NCBI RefSeq assembly: GCF_000332515.2
Contig: NZ_AOGZ02000001.1
Span: 250,501 to 314,500 of the forward strand
DNA from: Leptospira wolbachii serovar Codice str. CDC
GTDB lineage: Bacteria; Spirochaetota; Leptospiria; Leptospirales; Leptospiraceae
Reading direction: 5' to 3'
Length of the DNA: 64,000 nt
Part shown: piece by piece, positions 7,966 through 17,049 of the stretch
Position numbering within the stretch: the stretch's first letter is position 1
How the letters are laid out: every line of letters starts with the position of its first letter
Position numbers and translations under genes: made by a program
The notes under the pieces: generated by a model
What the model was told of the DNA's origin: nothing
Seen by the model: the letters and a program-made list of their open reading frames with translations, nothing else
The model's database searches: none

Positions 7966-9321
7966 GTGACCATTACACCTCATGCGAAAGCAACTAAAAT
8001 CGAATTATTCAGCCTGGCGACACCCCAGATGCGCACCTTCCACCTAACATGGATTGCATTTTTTCTATGTTTTTTTGGATGGTTTGGCATCGCTCCCCTT
8101 ATGGTTTATGTTAGAGAGGAACTTTCTTTAACAAAAGCTCAAATAGGAAACATCATCATTGCCTCGGTAGCCATAACCATCTTTATGCGACTCTTTATCG
8201 GTTGGTTGTGTGACAAAATTGGACCACGGATTGCTTATACATTTCTTTTGACTTTAGGATCAATCCCTGTTATGTGTATTGGTCTTGCTGATAGTTATCT
8301 ATCATTCTTATTATTACGATTGGCTATTGGAGCTATTGGTGCTTCTTTTGTGATCACTCAGTATCATACTTCTGTTATGTTTGCTCCAAACATCATTGGT
8401 ACAGCCAATGCAACCACGGCAGGATGGGGTAACTTAGGTGGTGGTGTGACTCAAATGGTCATGCCCATTCTATTTGGATTTTTTGTTGCCTTCGGATTTA
8501 CAACGGGAGTTTCCTGGAGACTTGCTATGGTGGTTCCGGGTGCTGCCTTGTTTTTTATGGGAATCATCTATTACTTCGGAACACAAGACACTCCCGGTGG
8601 AAACTTTAAAGACATCAAAGAAACTTATCCAACTTTCCAAGGGGGAAAGAAAAATTCACTGAGTAACTTTTTACTCGTGATCAAAGACCCTAGAGTATGG
8701 TTACTCTTCCTTGCTTACGGTGCATGTTTCGGAATCGAACTTACGATCAATAACATTGCTGCCTTGTATTATGTAGACCAGTTCCAATTGTCTCCTGCCA
8801 CTGCGGGCCTCATCGCTGGACTTTTTGGACTCATGAACTTGTTTGCAAGAACCCTCGGTGGCGCCTTTGGCGATAAGTTCGGAATCAAATGGGGACTTCG
8901 CGGAAGAGTTGTTTGGTTGAGCGCCGTGCTTGCTGGGGAAGGACTATGTTTGATTTTGTTTTCACAAATGAGTTCACTGATCCTTGCCATCTCGTCCATG
9001 ATTGTTTTTAGTTTGTTTGTGCAAATGTCCGAAGGAGCTACATTCTCCGTTGTTCCTTTCATTAACAAAAAAGCAATTGGAGCAGTGTCTGGAATTGTGG
9101 GTGCTGGTGGAAATGCGGGAGCAGTGTCTGCGGGATTTTTATTCCGAGGGGACCTAACCTACCAAAACGCACTCCTAATCATCGGAATTACAGTGACCAT
9201 TGCGTCCTTCTTTACTTTACTCGTAAAATTTTCAACGGAAGAAGAAAAGGAAGTAGGTGATGAAATGAGTCAAATTCTACCAACTGGCGAGAAGAAATCC
9301 AATTTGGTTTCTGCAACATAG
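7966..9321 (+). CDS. narK: Nitrate/nitrite transporter, MFS family NarK/NasA type
   Basis: Inner-membrane nitrate uptake (possibly nitrite exchange), 451 residues with about 12 hydrophobic segments. Two glycine-rich nitrate-porter signatures are visible: GWGNLGGGVTQ near residue 154 and GAGGNAGAVSAG near 380. The MFS loop motif GWLCDKIGPR is present after TM2. GTG start at 7966, with AAGGAG ten bases upstream. It is transcribed from its own sigma-54 promoter and is followed by a hairpin. Its position between the nirB operon and molybdoenzyme genes supports import for assimilation. Confidence 0.93.
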   Translation: MTITPHAKATKIELFSLATPQMRTFHLTWIAFFLCFFGWFGIAPLMVYVREELSLTKAQIGNIIIASVAITIFMRLFIGWLCDKIGPRIAYTFLLTLGSIPVMCIGLADSYLSFLLLRLAIGAIGASFVITQYHTSVMFAPNIIGTANATTAGWGNLGGGVTQMVMPILFGFFVAFGFTTGVSWRLAMVVPGAALFFMGIIYYFGTQDTPGGNFKDIKETYPTFQGGKKNSLSNFLLVIKDPRVWLLFLAYGACFGIELTINNIAALYYVDQFQLSPATAGLIAGLFGLMNLFARTLGGAFGDKFGIKWGLRGRVVWLSAVLAGEGLCLILFSQMSSLILAISSMIVFSLFVQMSEGATFSVVPFINKKAIGAVSGIVGAGGNAGAVSAGFLFRGDLTYQNALLIIGITVTIASFFTLLVKFSTEEEKEVGDEMSQILPTGEKKSNLVSAT

Positions 9322-9334
9322 AACGTCGAAAGAG

Positions 9335-9354
9335 TCGATTTTGCAAAAAATCGA
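9335..9354. terminator. Hairpin after narK
   Basis: Perfect inverted repeat TCGATTTT-GCAA-AAAATCGA, a self-complementary 20-mer. It is followed by a T-rich stretch (TTCATTTT) rather than a clean U-tract, so termination strength is uncertain. Confidence 0.45.
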
Positions 9355-9415
9355 TTCATTTTAAACTTGTCTAAAGAAAAACTTTCTCTTAGGATTTCTG
9401 TCTTAGGAGAGAGTT

Positions 9416-11572
9416 ATGGATCAAATTCATTATCGGTCTTGCAGTTTATGCGAGGCAATGTGTGGACTACAAATCGAACTGAAAGATGGCTCCATCCAAG
9501 GATTTAAAGGAGATCCGGAAGATCAGTTTAGCCGTGGCCATATTTGTCCCAAAGGTCCCGAACTAAAAAGCCTCTACCAAGACCCCGATCGGATCAAATT
9601 CCCTCAGAAAAGAACAAAAACGGGATGGGAAACTGTTTCTTGGGTGGATGCCCTCTCCGACATCGCAACTCAACTTGTTAAAATTCAAACCACTTATGGA
9701 AATGATTCCGTTGCCATCTATAATGGAAATCCCACCGTTCACAACTACGGCTCTATGTTACTCGGACAAAGGTTTGCCAGTAGACTCAAAACAAAAAATA
9801 ATTTTTCCGCCACCTCAGTAGACCAGTTACCCCACCAATTACTTTCTTATTTGATGTTTGGCCACCAACTCCTAGTCCCCATCCCAGACATTGACCATAC
9901 CGATTTTTTTCTCATTTTAGGTGGGAATCCATTTGCATCTAACGGAAGTTTAATGAGTGTCCCTGATGTCAAAAAAAGATTAAAAGCCATCCAAGACCGA
10001 GGGGGAAAGTATGTGGTGGTCGACCCTCGTAAATCGGAAACAGCTACTCATGCAGATGAACATTTGTTTATCAAACCAGGAACCGATGCCTACTTCCTAC
10101 TTGCCATCCTCCATGTCCTTTTTGAAAAACAACTGACAAAACCAAATGACCTAGTCCGTAAAGAAGACTTACAAACCATTCAAACAGTCACAAAAGATTA
10201 CAGTCCCGTAAGAGTATCCAAAATCACAGGAGTTCCCAAAGAAACCATAGAAAGAATTGCATTTGAATTTGCGAATGCACCTTCCGCGGTTTGTTACGGG
10301 AGAGTCGGTGTGTCCACTCAAGAGTTCGGAGCTGTGTGCCAGTGGCTCATCAACGTGATCAATATTGTCACAGGCAATTTAGACAAAAAGGGCGGTGCTA
10401 TGTTCACACTCCCCGCTGTCGACTTAGTGGGAGAAGGATCTGTGATGCGTTCTTCTCCAGGAAGTTTTAATACCTATCAATCGCGAGTTCGCAAACTTCC
10501 TGAATTCAGTGACGAACTTCCTGTGGCAGCACTCGCCGAAGAAATACTCACAGAAGGGGAAGGAAAAATTCGTGCCCTATTCACTTCGGCAGGGAACCCA
10601 GTATTATCTACACCTAACGGAACAAAGCTGGATAAAGCCCTATCTAGTTTGGATTTTATGGTGAGTGTAGACTTTTATTTGAATGAAACCACAAAACATG
10701 CACACTACATCTTACCTCCCACTTCCGCTTTAGAACATGACCATTATGATTTGATTTTTAATGTATTTGCGGTTCGGAATACAGCAAGATACAACCAACC
10801 ATTATTTACACCAGAACCCGGAATGTTACATGATTGGGAGATTTTTTCTGATTTAACCAAACGTTTGGAACTAACCCGTGCCGGTAAAGAACTCCCCAAA
10901 GACATCATCAAAACAAAACTAACACCCGCTAGTATCATTGACCACGCACTCAAATCAGGACCTTATGGAAACAAAGGACCTCATAACAAAGAAATGAGTT
11001 TGGAGCTATTAAAAAACAGTCCTCATGGTGTGGACTTAGGACCACTTACAACTAGCTTTCCAGAGCGTTTGTATACCGAAGACAAAAGGATCCATCTCTT
11101 CCCAGAAATTTTAAAAGAAGACCTGCCAAGGCTGAATGGCAAGTTTTCTGAATGGGAAAAGTTTAGCTCTGACAAATCTCATTTTCTACTGATAGGCAGA
11201 AGGCATTTGCGAAGTAATAATTCTTGGATGCACAATCTACCAAAACTCATGACAGGTAAAGCGCGCTGTACTGTGATGATCCATCCTAGTGATGCCAACC
11301 ATTTGGGAATTATCAATGAGGAAGAAGTGATTGTCGAATCTTCTGTTGGTAAAATTCAAATCCCCGTAGAAATCACCGAAGAACTGATGCAAGGTGTTGT
11401 GAGCATTCCTCATGGTTTTGGACACAATCGCGGAGGAACCAACCAAAAAGTGGCTACTGAATTTTCAGGAGTGAGTATCAACGATCTTACCGATGATCAG
11501 GCGATTGATGAGTTTTCGGGGAACGCAGCCTTTAGCGGAATCAAAGTATCGATTAGAAAACAACCAGCCTAA
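9416..11572 (+). CDS. Molybdopterin oxidoreductase of unknown substrate
   Basis: Second Mo-bis-MGD enzyme of the window, 718 residues. N-terminal [4Fe-4S] motif C9-x2-C12-x3-C16-x27-C44, then the molybdopterin oxidoreductase domain (LILGGNPFASNGS, VDPRKSETATHADEH) and a C-terminal molydopterin dinucleotide-binding domain (RRHLRSNNSWMHN near 600; IPHGFGHNRGG near 663). No Tat signal is seen, so it is cytoplasmic. It resembles generic BisC/formate dehydrogenase-like proteins; the substrate cannot be read from the sequence. It starts at ATG 9416 after the Shine-Dalgarno TAGGAGAG and is convergent with moeB, their stops overlapping by four bases. It may be a second nitrate reductase, or unrelated and merely placed near the cofactor genes. 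Confidence 0.88.
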   Translation: MDQIHYRSCSLCEAMCGLQIELKDGSIQGFKGDPEDQFSRGHICPKGPELKSLYQDPDRIKFPQKRTKTGWETVSWVDALSDIATQLVKIQTTYGNDSVAIYNGNPTVHNYGSMLLGQRFASRLKTKNNFSATSVDQLPHQLLSYLMFGHQLLVPIPDIDHTDFFLILGGNPFASNGSLMSVPDVKKRLKAIQDRGGKYVVVDPRKSETATHADEHLFIKPGTDAYFLLAILHVLFEKQLTKPNDLVRKEDLQTIQTVTKDYSPVRVSKITGVPKETIERIAFEFANAPSAVCYGRVGVSTQEFGAVCQWLINVINIVTGNLDKKGGAMFTLPAVDLVGEGSVMRSSPGSFNTYQSRVRKLPEFSDELPVAALAEEILTEGEGKIRALFTSAGNPVLSTPNGTKLDKALSSLDFMVSVDFYLNETTKHAHYILPPTSALEHDHYDLIFNVFAVRNTARYNQPLFTPEPGMLHDWEIFSDLTKRLELTRAGKELPKDIIKTKLTPASIIDHALKSGPYGNKGPHNKEMSLELLKNSPHGVDLGPLTTSFPERLYTEDKRIHLFPEILKEDLPRLNGKFSEWEKFSSDKSHFLLIGRRHLRSNNSWMHNLPKLMTGKARCTVMIHPSDANHLGIINEEEVIVESSVGKIQIPVEITEELMQGVVSIPHGFGHNRGGTNQKVATEFSGVSINDLTDDQAIDEFSGNAAFSGIKVSIRKQPA

Positions 11573-12645
11573 AGGAAAGGTTGGTTATTTAAATACTGGG
11601 AATAGGATCGCCGTCCCCCGATGAGCGAATAAACGTCATTTGCAGTTTGTAAATAAGAGAGTGCTTTTTTAGAGCGAACTCCTGTTTCGCAAATACAAAC
11701 AAGAATTAGGTCTTTTGAAAACTTGGGAAGATACCCTTTTTCCAATTCGGATAGAGGCAATAAAAAAGCATCGGGAACGGGGAGTGAGTCCGTTTCTTCT
11801 TTTTCTCGGACATCCACAAGCAGAGTATTTCCTTGGTTTTTATAAGTTATGAATTCGCTTGGATGTATTCCTCTATCTTCAAAAATCGCATTTGTTTCTT
11901 TGGTTCCCTTTCCGCAAACAGGACAATCGACATTTGCCTCTATCTTAGATTGGTATAATGTGGGAGGATTCCATTCCATAAAGTATACAGAAGATAAGTC
12001 TGTCGAGTTTGGATCCAAAAGATACTGCAGAGCCAAGGAGGCTTGGTAGGTTCCTGCCAGTGCAGTTTGTACACCGAGCACACCACCCAAACTACAATTC
12101 AAGGTATCCCCTTCTTTTAAACTAGGAAACAAACAACGGTAACACGGTTTTCCTTTTTCAGAGAAAATCGCGAACTGAGCGCTCGTGCGAAATACGGAAG
12201 CAGTGACTAAAGGAACTGATTTTTGAATGCAAAGATCATTGATTGTATACTTAGAAGAAATGGTATCGGTACAATCTAAAACGATGTCCCAACTATCGAG
12301 GAGATTCGGATTTGTATTTTCCGAAACCAGTTCCGAAAAACATTGGATCTCTAACCAAGGACAATGTTCCAACAAAACTTTAGAGACCACTTCTGTTTTG
12401 GGTAGGCCAATGTCTCTAAATGTAAACAATGTTTGGCGATGAAGGTTTGAAACTTCCACAATATCAAAATCAACAAGGCCAATCCGACCAATTCCACCAA
12501 GGGCCAGTTGCAAAACAGCAGGACAGCCTAGTCCCCCAAGTCCGATGACCAGCACAGATGACTCTCGCCATTTTTTTTGGCCACTACGACCAATTTCGGG
12601 AACCTGGACTTGGCGTTGGAAGAATGCTTCCTCTTCTGTACCCAT
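11569..12645 (-). CDS. moeB: MoeB/ThiF-type adenylyltransferase fused to rhodanese
   Basis: Activates the C-terminal glycine of MoaD (or a ThiS-like protein) by adenylation and may deliver sulfur through its rhodanese domain. It has 358 residues. Residues 1 to about 245 are an E1-like ThiF fold with nucleotide loop GLGGLGCP (near 34) and FDIVEVSNLHRQ; the zinc site is C-x2-C (CYRC near 168) and C-x2-C (CPVC near 238). Residues about 265-358 are a rhodanese with the candidate catalytic Cys in CETGVR (near 318). The fusion is known from eukaryotic MOCS3-type and many bacterial proteins. It diverges from moaA, whose operon contains moaD. Confidence 0.9.
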   Translation of the reverse strand: MGTEEEAFFQRQVQVPEIGRSGQKKWRESSVLVIGLGGLGCPAVLQLALGGIGRIGLVDFDIVEVSNLHRQTLFTFRDIGLPKTEVVSKVLLEHCPWLEIQCFSELVSENTNPNLLDSWDIVLDCTDTISSKYTINDLCIQKSVPLVTASVFRTSAQFAIFSEKGKPCYRCLFPSLKEGDTLNCSLGGVLGVQTALAGTYQASLALQYLLDPNSTDLSSVYFMEWNPPTLYQSKIEANVDCPVCGKGTKETNAIFEDRGIHPSEFITYKNQGNTLLVDVREKEETDSLPVPDAFLLPLSELEKGYLPKFSKDLILVCICETGVRSKKALSYLQTANDVYSLIGGRRSYSQYLNNQPFL

Positions 12646-12777
12646 AAATTAGAGAAGAATTAAGGATTTAAGGCAATCAAGGAGAAATTACACTTTTAAG
12701 TAAAATAGTTTAATAAACGAATTTATCTTCCTATTTTTGTTTTCAAGTAAGAAAACTAGATTAAACTCGACCTTAAG

Positions 12778-13719
12778 GTGAAAGCGAATACTAGAAAATT
12801 TGAAGTACTTCGAGTGAGTATTCTCTCTCATTGCAGTTTTGCCTGTGTTTATTGCGCACCGAAAAACAAACCAGATCTTACGAACTTCTATCCAAAAATT
12901 CATTACCTAAGTCCTGAACTATTAGAATCCAAAATCAAAACTCTTACATCTCATATCCAACTCAAAGAAGTCCACCTAACAGGTGGAGAGCCGACACTTC
13001 ATAAAGACCTTGTCTTATTAATTCAAAAACTAAAAGAAATTGCAATCAATGAAATTGCCATAACCTCTAACGGATTTTTTGAGGATGGACTCATCCAGAA
13101 AATGAAACAGGCAGGACTCACAAGGATGAACTTCTCTCTAGATAGTTTTTCGCAAGGAGGTTTTGAAAAACTGAGTGACCGCAAACTACCCATTGAACGG
13201 TTGTTACAACGAATTTTAGAAGCAAAAACATTCGGCTTGGATGTCAAAGTCAATTGCACAGTTTTAAAAGGTTATAATGAATTGGAAATTCTTGATCTCT
13301 TACAATGGTCGGGGGAAAATGGAATTCCCATTCGGTTTTTAGAGTTTATGAAAATGGGCCCCCTGCAAGAAGAACATTCCGATTGTTTTTATTCCGCAGA
13401 AGAAATTCGAAGCACCATCCAAAAAAAATACAATTTCCAAGCTTATCCTACAGCGCCGGACTCTACTGCCACCTATCATATAACAGACGAAGGTTTTATT
13501 TTTGGAATTATTGCCAATCATACCGAGCCATTTTGCGAAGGTTGCAATCGATTACGCATGGATTCTCTTGGTAGGATTTATGGATGTTTGAGTGACCAGA
13601 CCTCCTTTGACCTTCCTTCGGATCCTTCTGCAGTACCTTTTGTTTTGCAGCAGGCGATGGATACAAAAAAAATGCAATTTACTGGCTCTGAACTTTCTAT
13701 GAAATTTATTGGAGGATAA
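12778..13719 (+). CDS. moaA: GTP 3',8-cyclase MoaA (radical SAM)
   Basis: First step of molybdenum cofactor synthesis. It has 313 residues with the radical SAM motif C-x3-C-x2-C (CSFACVYC) near the N-terminus, the substrate-side cluster CEGCNRLRMDSLGRIYGC near 257-274, and the characteristic terminal Gly-Gly. The start is taken as GTG 12778, the only canonical start between an in-frame TAG at 12757 and the first conserved residues. AAGG lies too close to it to be a normal Shine-Dalgarno, so initiation is unusual. moaD begins immediately after its stop. The 132-base gap to moeB holds a divergent AT-rich promoter region without a clear motif. Confidence 0.92.
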   Translation: MKANTRKFEVLRVSILSHCSFACVYCAPKNKPDLTNFYPKIHYLSPELLESKIKTLTSHIQLKEVHLTGGEPTLHKDLVLLIQKLKEIAINEIAITSNGFFEDGLIQKMKQAGLTRMNFSLDSFSQGGFEKLSDRKLPIERLLQRILEAKTFGLDVKVNCTVLKGYNELEILDLLQWSGENGIPIRFLEFMKMGPLQEEHSDCFYSAEEIRSTIQKKYNFQAYPTAPDSTATYHITDEGFIFGIIANHTEPFCEGCNRLRMDSLGRIYGCLSDQTSFDLPSDPSAVPFVLQQAMDTKKMQFTGSELSMKFIGG

Positions 13720-13962
13720 ATGAAAATCCTGTTGTTATCGTTTGCTGCCCTCAAAGATTATTTTCCATCCAAACAAGAACTCAGTTTTGATGGAACCAAA
13801 TCAGTTTCGGAATTAAAATCCTATCTTAGCAATTTAAACCCAGATGCTACGAACTTAATCAAAATCAGCCGCATCTCCATCAACCAAATCATTGCCAAAG
13901 ATTCAGATTCTATTGTCGATGGTGCAGTCGTGGCAATCCTTCCTCCATCAAGCGGTGGTTAA
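13720..13962 (+). CDS. moaD: Molybdopterin synthase small subunit (sulfur carrier)
   Basis: Ubiquitin-like sulfur carrier of 80 residues whose C-terminal Gly-Gly (ending PPSSGG) becomes a thiocarboxylate. The terminal motif and the flanking moaA and moaE identify it. It abuts both neighbours with no intergenic base, indicating translational coupling. It is expected to be activated by the MoeB-rhodanese protein encoded divergently. Confidence 0.92.
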   Translation: MKILLLSFAALKDYFPSKQELSFDGTKSVSELKSYLSNLNPDATNLIKISRISINQIIAKDSDSIVDGAVVAILPPSSGG

Positions 13963-14406
13963 ATGGAAACTAATACAGAATTCAAACACATTACCGAGAA
14001 CAAATTAGGACTTCCCACGGAATTCCCTCCACTTCCCAGTATGGGAGGATACGTTCTTTTTGCAGGGATCGTACGAGACGTTAATGACGGAAGGTCCGTT
14101 ACCCATTTAGAGTATGAAGCCTATTCTGAAATGGCAAACCAAATGATCGCCGACATAATCAGTGATACGTTAAAAAAATGGGACTTACAATATGCCGAAT
14201 GTATCCACAGACTTGGAAAACTCATGTTAGGTGAAGTAGCGGTGATTGTTAACACTGGCGCCATCCATAGAGACGAAGCATACAAAGCAAACCGGTATAT
14301 CATTGATCGAGTCAAACACGAAGTTCCTATTTGGAAAAAGGAATATTATGTGGATGGAAGTTCCGAATGGTCACAAGGCTGCGTGGATGATACCCACAAT
14401 CACTGA
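13963..14406 (+). CDS. moaE: Molybdopterin synthase catalytic subunit
   Basis: Forms the heterotetrameric molybdopterin synthase with MoaD. It has 147 residues. Recognisable segments: GGYVLFAGIVRD, LEYEAYSEMA, HRLGKLMLGE, the catalytic-region motif VPIWKKEYYVDGSSEW, and a basic AIHRDEAYKANR helix. ATG follows the moaD stop directly. Its last 20 bases overlap the start of mobA. Confidence 0.94.
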   Translation: METNTEFKHITENKLGLPTEFPPLPSMGGYVLFAGIVRDVNDGRSVTHLEYEAYSEMANQMIADIISDTLKKWDLQYAECIHRLGKLMLGEVAVIVNTGAIHRDEAYKANRYIIDRVKHEVPIWKKEYYVDGSSEWSQGCVDDTHNH

Positions 14407-15007
14407 TCCAATTTTTGTTCTTCTTGCCGGTGGACAAAGTGTACGAATGGGAGAAGACAAAGGATTTGTACCGATCACTCCGAATTCGCATTTTCTTGGT
14501 CACATCTTAGAAAAACTGAACCGCTTGAGCAATTCCATCTATGTTTCGCTTCGAAACGATCAAGTAGATTCTTATTCTAAGTATGTACAAAAAACCTCAC
14601 TTATTTTAGATCAGGAAATTCCCATAGAAGGACCCCTAAAAGGAATTCTATCTGCCTATTTATATTTAAAAGAAAACAACCTGTTGAAAGATTTTATCTT
14701 TGTATTACCGATCGATATTCCCTATATCGAAGAAAGAACCATCAAAAGATTGTTAGATACACTCCAAGAACAACGAGAACCAGTATCCGGAATCTATTAT
14801 GAGTCAAAATCAGGTTTAGAACCATTATGTGGAATTTATACAACTAAGACGTTATCTCGGTGGATAGAATCTTTATCCATTCCAGGCGAACATGAATTTT
14901 CATTGCAGAAACGAATTAAAAATCTAGAACCAAAACCTGTTTTTCTAAAACTTCCTTCTGAGGAAGAATTCAGTTTTAGAAATATAAACTCTAAAAATGA
15001 ATTATAA
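14387..15007 (+). CDS. mobA: Molybdenum cofactor guanylyltransferase
   Basis: Adds GMP to Mo-molybdopterin to make the MGD cofactor needed by both molybdoenzymes here. It has 206 residues. The nucleotidyltransferase signature LLAGGQSVRMGEDKG starts near residue 10, and a metal-binding Asp is seen in VLPIDIPY. The frame is open well upstream inside moaE, but ATG 14387 is chosen because it is preceded by AAGG at a normal distance and places the signature at the usual position. It overlaps moaE by 20 bases. Confidence 0.9.
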   Translation: MIPTITDPIFVLLAGGQSVRMGEDKGFVPITPNSHFLGHILEKLNRLSNSIYVSLRNDQVDSYSKYVQKTSLILDQEIPIEGPLKGILSAYLYLKENNLLKDFIFVLPIDIPYIEERTIKRLLDTLQEQREPVSGIYYESKSGLEPLCGIYTTKTLSRWIESLSIPGEHEFSLQKRIKNLEPKPVFLKLPSEEEFSFRNINSKNEL

Positions 15008-15019
15008 AGGAATCAATCT

Positions 15020-15610
15020 ATGAATTTTTTCAAAAGAAAAAAGAACTGGATCTTCGATATGGATGGCACCTTAACCATCGCCAAACATGACTTTGACGCC
15101 ATAAAACGAGAATTAGACATTCCTTTGGATACGGACATACTCACTTCTCTATCCAAACTTCCAACAGAAGAAGCAAAAAAGAAACATATCCAATTAGATT
15201 TAATTGAATTAGAAATTGCGAGGTTGTCTATCCCATCTCCAGGAAGTTCTGAATTATTAAAGGAACTCAAAACACAAACATACAATCTGGGTATCCTAAC
15301 TAGGAATAGTTTCCCTAATTCCATTGAAACCTTAAAGGCAGCAGGTTTAATTGATTACTTTCATTCAGATTTTATTTTTTGTCGGGAACGTGCCTTGCCC
15401 AAACCAAATCCTGAAGGGATCTATCGATTGATGGATCTTTGGAACGCAAACCCAATCGATACGGTTATGATTGGTGATTATGTTTTTGATTTAGATGCGG
15501 GAACTGCTGCCGGTGTAGAAACCATCTATCTTGACCCAGAAGGAAAATTTCCGTTTAAAGATTCGGCAACACACTGCATTAGAAACTTAGGCGAAATCCT
15601 AAACCTATAA
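15020..15610 (+). CDS. HAD-superfamily phosphatase
   Basis: Hydrolase of 196 residues with HAD motif I FDMDGTL (nucleophile D13), motif II in ILTRNS, motif III Lys near KPNPEG and motif IV IGDYVFDLDAG. An inserted helical cap follows motif I. Phosphoglycolate phosphatase-like; the actual substrate is unknown. It starts 12 bases after mobA with a good AAAGGA signal, so it is probably cotranscribed with the Moco genes, though no role in that pathway is known to me. Confidence 0.85.
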   Translation: MNFFKRKKNWIFDMDGTLTIAKHDFDAIKRELDIPLDTDILTSLSKLPTEEAKKKHIQLDLIELEIARLSIPSPGSSELLKELKTQTYNLGILTRNSFPNSIETLKAAGLIDYFHSDFIFCRERALPKPNPEGIYRLMDLWNANPIDTVMIGDYVFDLDAGTAAGVETIYLDPEGKFPFKDSATHCIRNLGEILNL

Positions 15611-15628
15611 AACGAATAAACCAAAAGC

Positions 15629-15651
15629 CTATTCTAGTAGAATTAGAATAG
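15629..15651. terminator. Hairpin after the moaA-HAD operon
   Basis: Inverted repeat CTATTCTA / TAGAATAG with a 7-base loop, 18 bases after the stop codon. No U-run follows, so it may be a terminator only in part. The rest of 15652-15808 is AT-rich with nothing recognisable. Confidence 0.35.
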
Positions 15652-15808
15652 TAGCGTTATCCATGAATGAATTAGTTTGATAACATAATTTCATGACAAT
15701 TTAGATACTTTTATATATTCTAATGTTGTGAATGTTGAAATATTCTGAAATTTTAAAATAAAACAAAAAAGTGAATAATTTTTTTCCTTCAATTGTTAAT
15801 TGGGTTAG

Positions 15809-17017
15809 ATGCGCTTTTCTAATTTTATTTCGTTTTTTATTTTTTCACTTTTTCTACTCTCGTGTAACGGTCAGTCTACCAAAAAGGACATGTCTGCGCT
15901 TGCCCTTTTGGGTTCCCTCGGAGGTCCAGGAGCTCCGGCCGACCCAACTCTTGAAGATAAATTTCAATCGGTTCACTCAACTACATATTACCGAAAAGAT
16001 GGAAACTTTCAATTCCAAGACATTGTGATTGAGTATAAATTGAAAACTTCGAAAGAAAACTCTGAAACGATCGAAGCATACATGGGAAACCCAAATGATA
16101 TCTCATACAATTCCAAAACAGGCGTAGTTTCAGGCCAGATCACACAAATGGAGGACACATTCCAAACCAACTCCGTTGTTTTCTCTTATTCTGATTACAC
16201 AAAAATATTCAAATTCATTCTAACTTTTAAAAAGAATGGAAAAATTATATCCGTTCGGGAAATCACATCCACGCCACCAAACGCTCCGGCCATCCCACCA
16301 AATGCCATCACTTTACCAACCATAAGTTATGAAACCAAACGTTCTGTCTCTTATAGTGGTGGAATTCCCACAGAATACCAATTTATCTATGTTAAATTCC
16401 AAGCCGGTTCCGATCTATCCGCTTTTAAAAGGTTAGATGCCTATATGGGTAGACCAAATATAATTACCATGGCCGCTGATAATTATAATGTCCTCAATTA
16501 TATCAAAGTTAGTATTTATGATAAATATGCTGGCTATTTTTTATTTATCACCCCTGAAGTAAACGCCTCCTATAAAATCATAGTAGTGGGTTCGACCGAC
16601 GATGCAAAAGGAAATCGAAGTGTAGACACGGTTCCACCACCACCGCCCGCATCGCCTTGTGCTGGAAGTGTGACTGCACCTGCTACCATTGGGAATTGTG
16701 CAACACATTGTTTGGTTGTCGATTTGGTTGGCAATCAAATGGAATATATAGCAAAAACATCGGTAGGAACTAATACAGAAGAATATTTATATTTAGATAG
16801 CACCAGTTCCACAGTAGGTGGCACAACTGGACCTGCGGGTTTCTCTTACATCGAACATTTTTCTCCCATTGGTATGAGTACCTACCAAACCGATCCAAGA
16901 TCATTTGATGTAACTACTTATAACAATGCGTGTGTTGTTTTGTCATCCTATCTTGTCCAGGAAGGACCAGGAGGATTCAGAGATACCTATTTAACCAGTA
17001 AAGTAATAGTCCCTTGA
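15809..17017 (+). CDS. Leptospira-type lipoprotein, unknown function
   Basis: Predicted lipoprotein of 402 residues. It has a short hydrophobic signal with the lipobox LLSC (Cys near residue 19), then a Gly/Ala-rich linker and repeated beta-type segments: two copies of a motif around 'E/DAYMGxPN' (near 91 and 211) suggest two related beta domains. A proline-rich linker (PPPPPA) separates a C-terminal part with several Cys (CAGSV, CATHC). No enzymatic motif. Monocistronic, convergent with the sensor kinase. Probably outer-membrane associated. Confidence 0.7.
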   Translation: MRFSNFISFFIFSLFLLSCNGQSTKKDMSALALLGSLGGPGAPADPTLEDKFQSVHSTTYYRKDGNFQFQDIVIEYKLKTSKENSETIEAYMGNPNDISYNSKTGVVSGQITQMEDTFQTNSVVFSYSDYTKIFKFILTFKKNGKIISVREITSTPPNAPAIPPNAITLPTISYETKRSVSYSGGIPTEYQFIYVKFQAGSDLSAFKRLDAYMGRPNIITMAADNYNVLNYIKVSIYDKYAGYFLFITPEVNASYKIIVVGSTDDAKGNRSVDTVPPPPPASPCAGSVTAPATIGNCATHCLVVDLVGNQMEYIAKTSVGTNTEEYLYLDSTSSTVGGTTGPAGFSYIEHFSPIGMSTYQTDPRSFDVTTYNNACVVLSSYLVQEGPGGFRDTYLTSKVIVP

Positions 17018-17049
17018 ACAGAGAATTGATTCTAAAAGAAAATAATTCC

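Noticed and set aside
14246..14386. A longer mobA starting inside moaE.
   Set aside because: This part is in another frame of the conserved moaE gene; the ribosome site and the position of the nucleotide-binding motif favour ATG 14387.
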